64,000 bases of DNA from Prochlorococcus sp. AG-402-N23 (lineage in GTDB: Bacteria; Cyanobacteriota; Cyanobacteriia; PCC-6307; Cyanobiaceae). The stretch spans positions 31,774 through 95,773 of the forward strand of contig QCIX01000003.1 of assembly GCA_003216355.1 (NCBI GenBank), written 5' to 3'. Positions 51,000 through 61,390 of this stretch are shown here, in pieces. The position numbers and the translations under genes are program-made. How positions within the stretch are numbered: position 1 is the first letter of the stretch; each line of letters opens with the position of its first letter. The notes below the pieces were generated by a model. That model ran no database searches, had not been told where the DNA came from, and saw only the letters and a list, made by a program, of their open reading frames with translations.

Positions 51000-51656
51000 T
51001 TAATTGAAAAAGCCAACTTGACTAAGAGGCCAAAATCTGAAATATGCTTTACCAATTATCTCCTTTTTATGAAGAAATTTACTTCCAGGCCAATATCTAC
51101 CATCCCAGCTATTTGACCTGTTATCACCTAAAACTAAAAAATGATCTTCAGGCACTTTTATATTTTCAAATTCGCCACATTTATTAAATAGGGATAATGA
51201 GCACTTATAAGAGACGTAAGGTTCAGCAATTAATTTATCATTTATTATTAATTCACCCTTCGTGTTTACACTGACAATTTCTCCTGGAAGTGCCACCACT
51301 CTTTTAATATAAGCATCGCAAGCTTGATCCCTCAAACCAGGAATAAACGACATTGGAGGAAAACTCATCAAAAAACAATATCTTTTTTTTGGTAGAGACT
51401 TAGATCTTAATGAAATTAATTTTTCGTCAAAGGAGTAAGGTGAGTTAAAAACGACAATATCTCCTCTTTTTGGCAAAGAGTTTCTTAGCGAAAATTTTTC
51501 AATAATTAGCCTATCGTTTATTTGTAATTCTGGGAGCATTGACCCAGAAGGGATATAACGTGGTTCTGCTAAAAAAGATCTACAAGAAGAAACAAAAAAA
51601 GTTAATAGAATTAGTAGACCCCATTCTTTTAAAAAACTTTTAATAGAGGCAGGCAT
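51000..51656 (-). CDS. lepB: Signal peptidase I
   Basis: A 218-residue membrane protease that removes signal peptides. One N-terminal membrane helix (about 12-27) precedes catalytic Ser39 (PSGSM) and the general-base Lys in YIKRVVALPGE near 124; VLGDNRSNSWDGR adds family boxes. It releases exported proteins at the plasma and thylakoid membranes. It converges on the phosphatase gene with a 57-base gap. Confidence 0.95.
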   Translation of the reverse strand: MPASIKSFLKEWGLLILLTFFVSSCRSFLAEPRYIPSGSMLPELQINDRLIIEKFSLRNSLPKRGDIVVFNSPYSFDEKLISLRSKSLPKKRYCFLMSFPPMSFIPGLRDQACDAYIKRVVALPGEIVSVNTKGELIINDKLIAEPYVSYKCSLSLFNKCGEFENIKVPEDHFLVLGDNRSNSWDGRYWPGSKFLHKKEIIGKAYFRFWPLSQVGFFN

Positions 51657-51685
51657 GAAATTAATAAAGTTTTAATTTTTTAACT

Positions 51686-52042
51686 TTATATAAATTGTTT
51701 GGTATATTCAATTTCGTTAAAACCTAATATTACTTTTTCCTCTTCGTAAATCAAAAATGGTCTTTTTATTAATTTGCCATCACTTAAAAGAAGTTGAATA
51801 ATTTCTTCTCTTGATAAACCATAAATATCAAGATTAAGTGTTTTAAAGGCTTTACCCCTTGTATTAAAAATCTTTTTCTTATCATCAGAGTATTGTTCTA
51901 AGGCGAGATTTAAATAATTAACAAGTGGTGGTTCTTTTACAATATCAATTAATTGGAATTCTAAATCTTTTCCTGTAAGCCACTTTGCAGCTTTTCGGCA
52001 AGTAGAGCATTTTAAATAACTATAAAGAATTATTTTTTTCAA
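51686..52042 (-). CDS. ArsC/Spx-like thioredoxin-fold protein
   Basis: A 118-residue protein with CSTCR near residue 12-16, the active-site/redox motif of the ArsC/Spx/YffB family, plus RPFLIYEEEKVILGFNE with the conserved Arg. It could be an arsenate reductase, a glutathione-dependent reductase or a redox regulator; sequence alone does not decide. It overlaps ppa by four bases and is in the same operon. Confidence 0.85.
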   Translation of the reverse strand: MKKIILYSYLKCSTCRKAAKWLTGKDLEFQLIDIVKEPPLVNYLNLALEQYSDDKKKIFNTRGKAFKTLNLDIYGLSREEIIQLLLSDGKLIKRPFLIYEEEKVILGFNEIEYTKQFI

Positions 52043-52593
52043 TTTGATTTACTAATCTTAGATTTCTTAAGTACTTTAAAATTTTTCTTTTTTAGGGGTA
52101 TACAACTTTTCAATAAATTTTCCACCTCATCAAAATCCCTCCAACCATCAATTTGAACTGTTCTTCCATCAAGTCCTTTACTTGTCCTAAAGAATTCAGC
52201 AACATCCTCAAGCTGATTAGGAGCAATTTGATTAATACTCACTATATTAGCCTGTCTAGGATTAGCCACAGGCACACATAAAAGTTTTGCATCATATGCA
52301 CCACAATCATGCATATCCAAAACTCCAATAGGTCTAGCTTTTATTAAACAACCAGCAAAAGTAGGCTCATCCATTATCACCATTGCATCAAGAGGAGCAC
52401 CATCATCAGCAAGGGTATTTGGGATAAAACCATAATCAAAAGGGTACCTCACTGAAGAATGCAATACTCTGTCTAAGGCCATTATTCCTGCATCAGAGCA
52501 ATATTCATATTTATTCCTACTCCCTGCAGGTATTTCAACAACAATATTTACTATTCCCTTCATTGGAGATGGAGGTATTGAACTAAGGTCCAT
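52039..52593 (-). CDS. ppa: Inorganic pyrophosphatase
   Basis: A 184-residue soluble family I pyrophosphatase that pulls biosynthetic reactions forward. EIPAGSRNKYEY, YPFDYGFIPNTLADDGAPLDAMV and AKLLCVPVANP show metal- and phosphate-binding residues. Its start overlaps the upstream small membrane-protein gene by 11 bases, and its end overlaps the ArsC-like gene. Confidence 0.96.
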   Translation of the reverse strand: MDLSSIPPSPMKGIVNIVVEIPAGSRNKYEYCSDAGIMALDRVLHSSVRYPFDYGFIPNTLADDGAPLDAMVIMDEPTFAGCLIKARPIGVLDMHDCGAYDAKLLCVPVANPRQANIVSINQIAPNQLEDVAEFFRTSKGLDGRTVQIDGWRDFDEVENLLKSCIPLKKKNFKVLKKSKISKSN

Positions 52594-52837
52594 CTTTTTT
52601 AAAATCGTGATTACGAATTATCTCGTTTCCTTGAGATAAAGGTCTTCCAATTAAAATGCTTATTGAAGGTAAAAAAATTGTCAAAAAGGCAAAAATAATA
52701 CCTAAAGATGTTATTGATAAACTCCTTATACTTAAGGGGTCATCATCATCTCTTTCAAAATCACTTCGAGCAGAACCATCTGAAGATTCTTCGCTTGATT
52801 TACTTTGAATAAACTGCTTTGATTTCGTGTAACTCAA
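52583..52837 (-). CDS. Small membrane protein, unknown
   Basis: An 84-residue protein with an acidic, Ser/Asp-rich cytoplasmic part (about 1-45), one strongly hydrophobic helix (ITSLGIIFAFLTIFLPSISILIG at about 44-63) and a short tail. I do not recognise it. It lies just upstream of ppa with an 11-base overlap, so coupled translation is likely. Confidence 0.6.
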   Translation of the reverse strand: MSYTKSKQFIQSKSSEESSDGSARSDFERDDDDPLSIRSLSITSLGIIFAFLTIFLPSISILIGRPLSQGNEIIRNHDFKKDGP

Positions 52838-52934
52838 GAACTCTTAATTGGTAAAGATTAAGGAGATAATTGGACTTTATTATCCTACATTCAAAATGTT
52901 AATAAATCAAAACATTGGTTAGTAACTTTATTAA

Positions 52935-53285
52935 TTACTCTTTTTCTAGCAAAGACCTTATAGATTTCAGTTCTTCTAATATTTGCACCAGTATATTTTG
53001 AGCAGCGGAGGAAGGTGTATTAAAGACCTCTACAGTAACCTCCTTAATTCTTAAAATATCTTTTGCAAATCTTGCTACTTCATTAGGATGAAACTTTAAA
53101 GGATCTTTTTGATCAGTTCTAAATTCAGGATTTAATTTTCTTGGATTAAAGCTAGGGTTTAGATTTCTTAAATCAGTATTTGTATACCTATAAACAGAAG
53201 CTCTTGATCTGTTTAGAAATTTTTGAACTTCATCAATACCTACCAATTCCTCTTCGCTAGAAATATTGGAATCTATATTTTCCAT
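52935..53285 (-). CDS. Conserved protein with N-terminal helix-turn-helix-like region
   Basis: A 116-residue protein. Residues about 15-35 (LVGIDEVQKFLNRSRASVYRY) fit a MerR/excisionase-type helix-turn-helix, and the C-terminal 25 residues (NILVQILEELKSIRSLLEKE) look like a dimerising helix. It could be a transcription or DNA-structure regulator. No target is seen, apart from the 174-base gap toward proS. Confidence 0.6.
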   Translation of the reverse strand: MENIDSNISSEEELVGIDEVQKFLNRSRASVYRYTNTDLRNLNPSFNPRKLNPEFRTDQKDPLKFHPNEVARFAKDILRIKEVTVEVFNTPSSAAQNILVQILEELKSIRSLLEKE

Positions 53286-53459
53286 AATCTTAAGAAAATG
53301 TTTTAGTAATAATGAACTTTTAAAAGAGTTTGAACTTCATTACTGAAGAAGTTAGCAGAAACAATATTTTTAGACTAGCCGCGTTGAGGGACTCAAGACA
53401 CTTTAAATAATTTTTTCAACTTAATTGATAAAATTAAATATTATTAAGGAATTTTTTGT

Positions 53460-55262
53460 ATGCGCGTTACAACCTCATTTCCTCTGGGGACACTTCGTGA
53501 CACACCTTCTGAAGCTGAGATCATTTCACATCAATTACTTTTAAAAGCTGGTTATATTCGCAGAGTTAACAGCGGTATTTATGCATACATGCCAATAATG
53601 CTTAAAGTTATTGAAAAAATATCCGCAATAATAGAGAGGGAACTTAATAGTATTGGTTGTACAAAATTACTATTACCCCAACTTCATCCTGCAGATTTAT
53701 GGAAAAAAAGTGAAAGGTGGGAAGGATATACTGCAGGTGAAGGAATAATGTTTAATCTCAAAGATAGGCAAGGTAAAGAATTTGGTTTAGCTCCAACTCA
53801 CGAAGAGGTGATCACGAGTATTGCATCAGAGACCATCAACTCCTATAAGCAATTACCTCAATGTTTTTATCAAATACAGACAAAATTTAGAGATGAAATA
53901 AGGCCAAGATTTGGATTGATGAGAAGTAGGGAATTTATAATGAAAGATGGTTATTCTTTTCATTCTTCAGAAAACGATCTGGCTTCTTTCTATGAAAAGG
54001 TAGGCAATGCTTATGAAAATATTTTTAAATCCTGTGGACTTCAGACAGTAGGGGTTGAAGCTGATAGTGGAGCAATTGGCGGTGCCTCCTCCAAAGAATT
54101 TATGGTCACTGCTGATGCTGGGGAAGATTCCATTTTGTTTACTCAAAGTGGTTCTTATGCTGCAAATATTGAAAAAGCTGTTTCTCTCCCCTCTCAACCT
54201 GTTCCACTAAAAGATAATATTGCAGAGTGGTTGGAAACACCTCAACAAAAAACAATCCTTGAAGTTTGCGTTAATAATAATCTAGACCCTAGTCAGATTA
54301 TTAAAGTAGTAATATTCCTTGCACAGTTCGAAGGTAAATTTGAGGTTCCAATTCTTGCATGCATAAGAGGCGATCAAAATATTAATGAAGTAAAGCTTTT
54401 TAACTTAATAAATAAACTGCATAATTTCAATCTCCTTAATCTTAAAAAGATTGAAGACAAAAATACTATCGAAAAAAATCTAGTTGATTTACCCTTAGGT
54501 TTTATCGGGCCAGATTTAGATAATAAAACTATTAAAGCTAGTTCTAATTGGGATAAAAAATGGACAAGAATAATTGACCATTCTGCAAGTGACCTTTCAA
54601 AGTTTATAAGTGGTGGGAATAAAGTTAATTTCCATAAAGTTTTTCAAGAATTTTCTTTTGCTGCGAAAGACTATCTAATTGGGGATATTCGGAATGCAAA
54701 AAAAGGAGATAAAATAAGTATTGATAATGATGAGGAGCTTAAAGAAAAAAAAGGTATCGAAATTGGACATATTTTCCAACTAGGTCAAAAATATAGTGAA
54801 AAATTAAATGCAAAGTTCTCTGATAAGGATGGTAAGTTAAAAAATTTATGGATGGGTTGTTATGGAATAGGAGTGACAAGAATTGCTCAAGCTGCTATCG
54901 AACAGAATCATGATCAAAAGGGAATTTGTTGGCCTATCCAGATTTCTCCTTTTGAAGTTATTATTATTCCAACAAACCTAAAAGATCCTGTACAAAGTGA
55001 CCTTACTGAGCAAATCTATAACAACTTTTTAATTAATAAAATTGATGTCCTTCTTGATGATAGAAACGATAGAGCTGGAGTAAAATTTAAAGATGCAGAA
55101 TTAATTGGTATTCCTTTTCAGATAATTATTGGAAGAGATTCTGTTAATAAAGAAGTAGAACTTTTATCTAGAACAAATAATACTAAGTTTAAAATTAGTA
55201 CTGATAAATTGTTGGAAACATTTATTTCCGAATCAGAAATAATGTACAATAAAAAGTCATAA
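53460..55262 (+). CDS. proS: Prolyl-tRNA synthetase (bacterial type)
   Basis: A 600-residue class II aminoacyl-tRNA synthetase charging tRNA-Pro. The catalytic motifs are present: RRVNSGIYAYMPIM (motif 1), FRDEIRPRFGLMRSREFIMKDGYSFH (motif 2) and the GIGVTR motif 3 near 473. The insertion domain of editing type lies between about 225 and 400. AAGGAATTTTTTGT precedes the ATG. The 174 bases upstream hold no gene that I can see. Confidence 0.97.
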   Translation: MRVTTSFPLGTLRDTPSEAEIISHQLLLKAGYIRRVNSGIYAYMPIMLKVIEKISAIIERELNSIGCTKLLLPQLHPADLWKKSERWEGYTAGEGIMFNLKDRQGKEFGLAPTHEEVITSIASETINSYKQLPQCFYQIQTKFRDEIRPRFGLMRSREFIMKDGYSFHSSENDLASFYEKVGNAYENIFKSCGLQTVGVEADSGAIGGASSKEFMVTADAGEDSILFTQSGSYAANIEKAVSLPSQPVPLKDNIAEWLETPQQKTILEVCVNNNLDPSQIIKVVIFLAQFEGKFEVPILACIRGDQNINEVKLFNLINKLHNFNLLNLKKIEDKNTIEKNLVDLPLGFIGPDLDNKTIKASSNWDKKWTRIIDHSASDLSKFISGGNKVNFHKVFQEFSFAAKDYLIGDIRNAKKGDKISIDNDEELKEKKGIEIGHIFQLGQKYSEKLNAKFSDKDGKLKNLWMGCYGIGVTRIAQAAIEQNHDQKGICWPIQISPFEVIIIPTNLKDPVQSDLTEQIYNNFLINKIDVLLDDRNDRAGVKFKDAELIGIPFQIIIGRDSVNKEVELLSRTNNTKFKISTDKLLETFISESEIMYNKKS

Positions 55263-55287
55263 GGCTTATTTTTTTGGGAGCTAAGTT

Positions 55288-55725
55288 ATGTTACTGAAAT
55301 GGACATCAAAATTATTTTTAAAAAATCTCACCAAAGCTATATCATTTTCAATATCCCTAATCATCGTTTTTACACTATTTAGTTCACCTTCTATAGCTGC
55401 AAAAACCTCTATGACAGGTGACTATACAAAAGATACAATTTCAGTTGTTAAAATATTACAAACAGCTGTTGATACTCCAAAAGATTCTCCAAATAAAGAT
55501 GAAGTAAGAAGTGACGCTCTTACCCTTATAACTGACTATATTTCCAGATACAGAAATAGAGGGATGGTGAATAAAACACAATCATTTACCACAATGCAAA
55601 CAGCATTAAATGCTATGGCAGGTCATTACAAAAACTTTGCAAGTAGACCTTTACCAGATAAACTTAAGGAGCGTTTAACCAAAGAATTTTCTCTTGCTGA
55701 AAAAATGGTTCTAAGAGAAAGTTGA
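55288..55725 (+). CDS. psb27: Photosystem II assembly/repair protein Psb27, no lipobox cysteine
   Basis: A 145-residue protein with a signal peptide (about 1-38, ending SIAAK) and a four-helix lumenal domain (TGDYTKDTISVVKILQTAVDTP, DYISRYRNRG, LNAMAGHYKNFASRPLP). Psb27 binds CP43 during photosystem II assembly. In most cyanobacteria it is a lipoprotein with a Cys at the signal cleavage site; no Cys exists anywhere in this protein. GGGAG eight bases before the ATG is a strong ribosome site. It follows proS by 25 bases. Confidence 0.92.
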   Translation: MLLKWTSKLFLKNLTKAISFSISLIIVFTLFSSPSIAAKTSMTGDYTKDTISVVKILQTAVDTPKDSPNKDEVRSDALTLITDYISRYRNRGMVNKTQSFTTMQTALNAMAGHYKNFASRPLPDKLKERLTKEFSLAEKMVLRES

Positions 55726-55746
55726 TACAATTCATTTACTTTTTAA

Positions 55747-57117
<1,371 letters not shown>

Positions 57118-57132
57118 TTTACTTTCAAATTA

Positions 57133-58143
57133 ATGACAGGATCTTTTAAACATTTTGAACATAATAAAAAGGTTGATCTCATTGGACTGGGCAACGCAAT
57201 AGTAGATATTATTGTAAATATTGAAGATGATTTTCTTGAGATAAATAATCTTGATAAAGGATCAATGAATCTCATTAATTCTCATGAATCACGGAGATTG
57301 TTGGAAAATTGCAAAGTAATCAGACAAATATCAGGAGGGTCCTCAGCAAATACCGTTGTTTGTTTAGCAGCATTAGGTAATCATGTGCAGTTTATTGGAA
57401 GGGTGAAAAATGATCAATTTGGGAATTTCTTTTCTGAAGATATAAAAAAAAGTAAAACTATATTTAATACTCCACCAACTATTGAAGGTCCTTCAACAGC
57501 TCATTCAATTATTTTGATTACACCTGATGCGCAAAGAACTATGTGCACTTACCTAGGAGCATCTATAGAGTTTGAACCAGAAGACATTGACTTTACTATA
57601 ATTAAGGAGAGTAAATACTTATATTTAGAAGGGTATTTATGGGACAGCGAATTAGCTAAAAAAGCTTTTATTAAAGCCGCCCAAATTGCAAAACAATCAA
57701 ATACAAAAACAATCCTTTCATTGTCGGATTCATTTTGTGTAGATAGACATCGTGAAAGTTTCTTGGAATTAATTGATGAATATGTAGATATTGTTTTTTG
57801 TAATGAATCCGAGGTATTAAGTCTATTTAAAAATGATAAATTAGCAAACTGCCAAGAAGACCTTTCTTCCCTATGTGAATTAGTCATAGTAACTCTTGGA
57901 AGCAAAGGTTCTCTCATAATTAACAAAAATAATGTTGAAATAATTGAGTCAATAACGCAAGGCAAGATTATTGATACTACAGGAGCGGGAGATATCTATG
58001 CGGGAGGATTTATCCATGGATTAATAAACAATTGTACCCTCAAAAAATGCGGAGAGATAGCTTCAATTTGTGCGGGACAAATAATTACGCAATTAGGATC
58101 TAGATCAGATATCGATCTTAAAGATTTAATAAAACAAATTTAA
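57133..58143 (+). CDS. PfkB-family carbohydrate/adenosine kinase
   Basis: A 336-residue ribokinase-fold protein. GLGNAIVDI opens the domain, GGSSANTV and the C-terminal DTTGAGDIYAGGFIHG contain the anion hole and catalytic Asp. Its 16-base spacing behind purA suggests adenosine salvage as the role. Other pfkB sugars remain possible. Confidence 0.85.
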   Translation: MTGSFKHFEHNKKVDLIGLGNAIVDIIVNIEDDFLEINNLDKGSMNLINSHESRRLLENCKVIRQISGGSSANTVVCLAALGNHVQFIGRVKNDQFGNFFSEDIKKSKTIFNTPPTIEGPSTAHSIILITPDAQRTMCTYLGASIEFEPEDIDFTIIKESKYLYLEGYLWDSELAKKAFIKAAQIAKQSNTKTILSLSDSFCVDRHRESFLELIDEYVDIVFCNESEVLSLFKNDKLANCQEDLSSLCELVIVTLGSKGSLIINKNNVEIIESITQGKIIDTTGAGDIYAGGFIHGLINNCTLKKCGEIASICAGQIITQLGSRSDIDLKDLIKQI

Positions 58144-58449
58144 TCAAATAGTCTTATTCAACCAATCGTAATATTTCATCTCAGCATGGTATTTTTTGTA
58201 AATAATTTGAGGAACATCATATGTGGAATTTTTATTTAAGAATTCAATTAAATAATTTTGAAATTCTAGTTTACTTTTTATTGTGATTTCAAACTCTTTA
58301 GTTTCTTCAATATTATCATCCCACTTATAAATTGAAAAAATTTGCTTTATCGAAACACAAGCTGCAAGTTTATTTTGTATTAGTAATTTAGCCATTCGCA
58401 AAGCATTTTCGTTACTTGATTCAGTTGTGATCATAACTAATACTTCCAT
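58144..58449 (-). CDS. cutA: CutA divalent-cation tolerance protein
   Basis: A 101-residue trimeric protein of the PII-like fold. VMITTESSNENALRMAKLLIQNKLAACVSI and YHAEMKYYDWLN are characteristic. It is associated with copper tolerance in bacteria; its precise role in cyanobacteria is not fixed. It lies at the end of the kinase gene tail to tail, with no gap, and 13 bases from cobK. Confidence 0.93.
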   Translation of the reverse strand: MEVLVMITTESSNENALRMAKLLIQNKLAACVSIKQIFSIYKWDDNIEETKEFEITIKSKLEFQNYLIEFLNKNSTYDVPQIIYKKYHAEMKYYDWLNKTI

Positions 58450-58462
58450 AATAAATTAACCA

Positions 58463-59263
58463 TCAATATTTTTTAATTATGTGATTTATCAAATTATGAT
58501 ATTGATCAAAAGAGTATGGATAATCATTTTTAACTTTCGGCCTTTTAACCAAAAATAACTTCATATTGCTTCCAGAAACTATACTCTCCCAGTTTCTCTG
58601 AGAATAACTTCCAGATTCTCTGCATAGAACATAATCTATCTCCCAAAAATCACAAAGTTTTTTTTCTAAAATGCTTCCATTATTTTTACTCGGTTCAAGT
58701 ATAGCTATGTTTGAATTTTTAATACATGATCCAAAAGCTTTAGTTATACTCTCATAAGTTGGAAGTACCCTAGTAAATACATTTGCTTTACAATTCATAT
58801 AATAATTAGCTGTATCGTTAAGGAATCTTGATCCTATTGCAAGAAGAATATTCTTATTTTCTATATCAACGTTATTTATATCCTTTAAATCGTCAATATA
58901 AAAAAAATTATTATTGCTATTTATTAGAGATTTCCTCTCAAATAGTAAGAGAGGTGTATTAATCTCTTTACATGCATTATTAAGATTTTTAGAAATTATT
59001 ACGGCAAACGGATGAGTAGCATCGACAACGCATGTGATTTTATTTTTATTTATGAAATTAATTATTTGATCTTTATTATTTAATTTACCCGTAATGATAT
59101 GTAACTTTGGATTTTCAATATAAGCTTGCCCTGCTTTATAAGTTAAAACACTTGCAAAGACTGAATAATTAAGTTCAAGAAGCCTATTAGCTATTACAGG
59201 TCCATCCGAAGTTCCTGATAGGATCCAAACATTTTTATAGCAATTTTCTTGATTCTGCATCAA
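58463..59263 (-). CDS. cobK: Precorrin-6A reductase (CobK/CbiJ)
   Basis: A 266-residue NADPH-dependent reductase of corrin synthesis. ILSGTSDGPVIANRLLE opens the family fold, VDATHPFA is the substrate motif and the final SG-S region fits. B12 synthesis is consistent with cobO elsewhere in the window. It is followed by cutA, cotranscription likely. Confidence 0.9.
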   Translation of the reverse strand: MMQNQENCYKNVWILSGTSDGPVIANRLLELNYSVFASVLTYKAGQAYIENPKLHIITGKLNNKDQIINFINKNKITCVVDATHPFAVIISKNLNNACKEINTPLLLFERKSLINSNNNFFYIDDLKDINNVDIENKNILLAIGSRFLNDTANYYMNCKANVFTRVLPTYESITKAFGSCIKNSNIAILEPSKNNGSILEKKLCDFWEIDYVLCRESGSYSQRNWESIVSGSNMKLFLVKRPKVKNDYPYSFDQYHNLINHIIKKY

Positions 59264-59288
59264 TATGTCTTTAATTAAATAGTAAGTA

Positions 59289-59714
59289 ATGAATCATTGT
59301 TTAATTCAGGCGGTAATTAATAGCGCTCCCCAAATGAGGTATACCAAAGAAAACCAAACTCCAATTGCAGAAATGATTGTTAATTTTAAAGGATTACGTA
59401 GTGAAGATCCAACCAGAGATCTCAAGATCATAGGATGGGGAAATATTGCCCAAGAAATGGTAGATGAACTAAAAGAAGGGCAAAATATTGTTATTGAGGG
59501 ACGTCTAAAGATGAATTCTGTCACTAGAAAAGACGGAACAAAAGAAAAGCAACCAGAACTAACAGCTTCAAAGATTCATCAACTATCGCCAGTTGAAATT
59601 ATTAATTCTGATCAAAAAGAAAATAACGAGTCATTTGAAAATAAAGAAACCACCAAAAAATCTAGTTGGGATAGTTCACCTTTAGTACCTGAAGTTGACG
59701 AAATACCTTTTTAG
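59289..59714 (+). CDS. ssb: Single-stranded DNA-binding protein (Ycf41-like)
   Basis: A 141-residue OB-fold protein related to SSB and the plastid Ycf41 family. MNHCLIQAVINSAPQMRYTKENQTPIAEM, IGWGNIAQEM and GRLKMNSVTRKDG form the core. The acidic C-terminal tail ends in DEIPF, as in SSB proteins that recruit partners. It is divergent from cobK. Confidence 0.87.
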   Translation: MNHCLIQAVINSAPQMRYTKENQTPIAEMIVNFKGLRSEDPTRDLKIIGWGNIAQEMVDELKEGQNIVIEGRLKMNSVTRKDGTKEKQPELTASKIHQLSPVEIINSDQKENNESFENKETTKKSSWDSSPLVPEVDEIPF

Positions 59715-59715
59715 A

Positions 59716-59898
59716 TCAAATGCCAACATTATTTTCTTGAACACTTATAATAAATTTGCTTATTTTTCTTTCAAGCGCGGCAAGTTCGCTTCTGATTTCT
59801 GGCCATTTACCCTTATCAAGATTTTCTAGTAGCCATGCTCTATCTTGATCAAGTTTAAAAATTAAATCTCCTTGATTTGCAGTATTAGGATCTTGCAT
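59716..59898 (-). CDS. Short conserved protein, unknown
   Basis: A 60-residue soluble protein, predicted mostly helical (WLLENLDKGKWPEIRSELAALERKIS). I judge it real because it fits exactly between two other genes, one base after ssb, and has ordinary composition. No function can be proposed. Confidence 0.5.
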   Translation of the reverse strand: MQDPNTANQGDLIFKLDQDRAWLLENLDKGKWPEIRSELAALERKISKFIISVQENNVGI

Positions 59899-59940
59899 AA
59901 TACTTGTTAGCCCATTTAAAACTCATTCTACTAAATCAAT

Positions 59941-60471
59941 ATGAAGAAATACTTATCGCCTGGAAACTTAATCGTAACCGCTGGGGGTATATTAGCTTTT
60001 GTTGGAATGACTGCTTATTTTACAGACTCAGTGAATTTAAGTGTACCTACTTTTTTTTATGGAGTACCTATTTTTCTAATTGGATTAGGCTTAAAGACTT
60101 CCGAAATACCTCCTGTAGAGTTGTTTGACAAGACAAATTTTGCGACAAATAAATTTAATAGACCAAAAGAATTAACAGCACTAGTTAAAGATGTTACAAG
60201 ATGGAGGTATGGGATAAAAGCTCATCTTGAATCGTCATTAGAATCTTTAAATTTGTGGGACGAGGATAACCCCCCTCAATTAAAAGAAATAGAAGAAATT
60301 ACAAAGGAAGATAAAAATGGTCTCAGAATGCGTTTCGAATTAAACGCTGTCCCTCTAGAAAAATGGATTGAAAAAAAAGAAAGATTAAACAGATTTTTCG
60401 TCAAAGGTCTTGAATCAGAATTTATTATCGATGATAATAAAAAAGAATTTGATTTTATTCTCTTTTATTGA
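59941..60471 (+). CDS. DUF2854-like membrane protein
   Basis: A 176-residue protein with two close hydrophobic helices at the N-terminus (about 8-27 and 38-52) and a soluble C-terminal 120. The pattern, SPGNLIVTAGGILAFVGMTAYF and LRMRFELNAVPLEKW, is of the cyanobacterial/plant DUF2854 family as I recall it. Function unknown, likely membrane-linked. It is followed by argB after 64 bases. Confidence 0.8.
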   Translation: MKKYLSPGNLIVTAGGILAFVGMTAYFTDSVNLSVPTFFYGVPIFLIGLGLKTSEIPPVELFDKTNFATNKFNRPKELTALVKDVTRWRYGIKAHLESSLESLNLWDEDNPPQLKEIEEITKEDKNGLRMRFELNAVPLEKWIEKKERLNRFFVKGLESEFIIDDNKKEFDFILFY

Positions 60472-60535
60472 ATATAGGGATATATTTGTAAAAAACTAAT
60501 TTCTCAATTCAATCAAGTTTTAATAAATTTTAATA

Positions 60536-61387
60536 ATGAATGATTCTCAAAGAGTATCAATATTAAGCGAAGCACTTCCATATATACAAAGTTTCTCAGG
60601 TAGAAAAATTGTTATCAAGTATGGTGGTTCTGTTATGGAGAATGATAATTTAAAAAATGCTTTTTTTAGAGACATAGCACTTTTATCAACCGTTGGGGTT
60701 TGTCCGATAGTAATTCATGGAGGTGGACCCGAGATTAATAATTGGTTAAAGAAATTAGAAATATCTCCTAAATTCGAAAATGGATTAAGAATTACTGATC
60801 AAAAAACAATGGAAATTGTCGAGATGGTTCTAATGGGTAGAGTTAACAAACAAATTGTAAAAGGCATTAATAAAACTGGATCCTTAGCTGTGGGAATATC
60901 AGGTCTTGATGGCAACTTAATTCAATCTAGAGAACTAGGAGATGGGAGCCATGGGTTAGTGGGAGAGGTTACAAAAATCAATCCTGAAATATTAGATCCT
61001 CTTATTTCTAAAGGATATATCCCAATTATTTCTAGCATTGGATCAACCTTGGAGGGTATTTCCCATAACATCAATGCAGATTTTGTTGCTGGAGAAATTG
61101 CTGCTGCAATAAATGCAGAAAAACTTATTCTTCTTACTGATACTCAAGGGATCTCAAAAGAAAAAGATAACAAAAATAGTCTTGTTGAAAAAACTAATCT
61201 CAAAGAGGCAAGAGATTTTATTGATAAAAAAATTGTGACTGAAGGCATGATTCCAAAGACAGAATGCTGTATAAGAGCTTTAGCACAAGGAGTCAAAGCA
61301 GCTCACATAATTGATGGAAGAATAGAACATTCATTACTTCTTGAGATTTTTACAAATTCTGGAATAGGTACAATGATAGTCGCCTAA
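60536..61387 (+). CDS. argB: Acetylglutamate kinase
   Basis: A 283-residue amino-acid kinase for arginine synthesis. [25 protein letters not shown] and GMIPKTECC are family marks. The N-terminal helix ([13 protein letters not shown]) is present, which in arginine-sensitive, PII-regulated enzymes makes the hexamer; regulation by PII is therefore plausible. Confidence 0.96.
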   Translation: MNDSQRVSILSEALPYIQSFSGRKIVIKYGGSVMENDNLKNAFFRDIALLSTVGVCPIVIHGGGPEINNWLKKLEISPKFENGLRITDQKTMEIVEMVLMGRVNKQIVKGINKTGSLAVGISGLDGNLIQSRELGDGSHGLVGEVTKINPEILDPLISKGYIPIISSIGSTLEGISHNINADFVAGEIAAAINAEKLILLTDTQGISKEKDNKNSLVEKTNLKEARDFIDKKIVTEGMIPKTECCIRALAQGVKAAHIIDGRIEHSLLLEIFTNSGIGTMIVA

Positions 61388-61390
61388 ACA

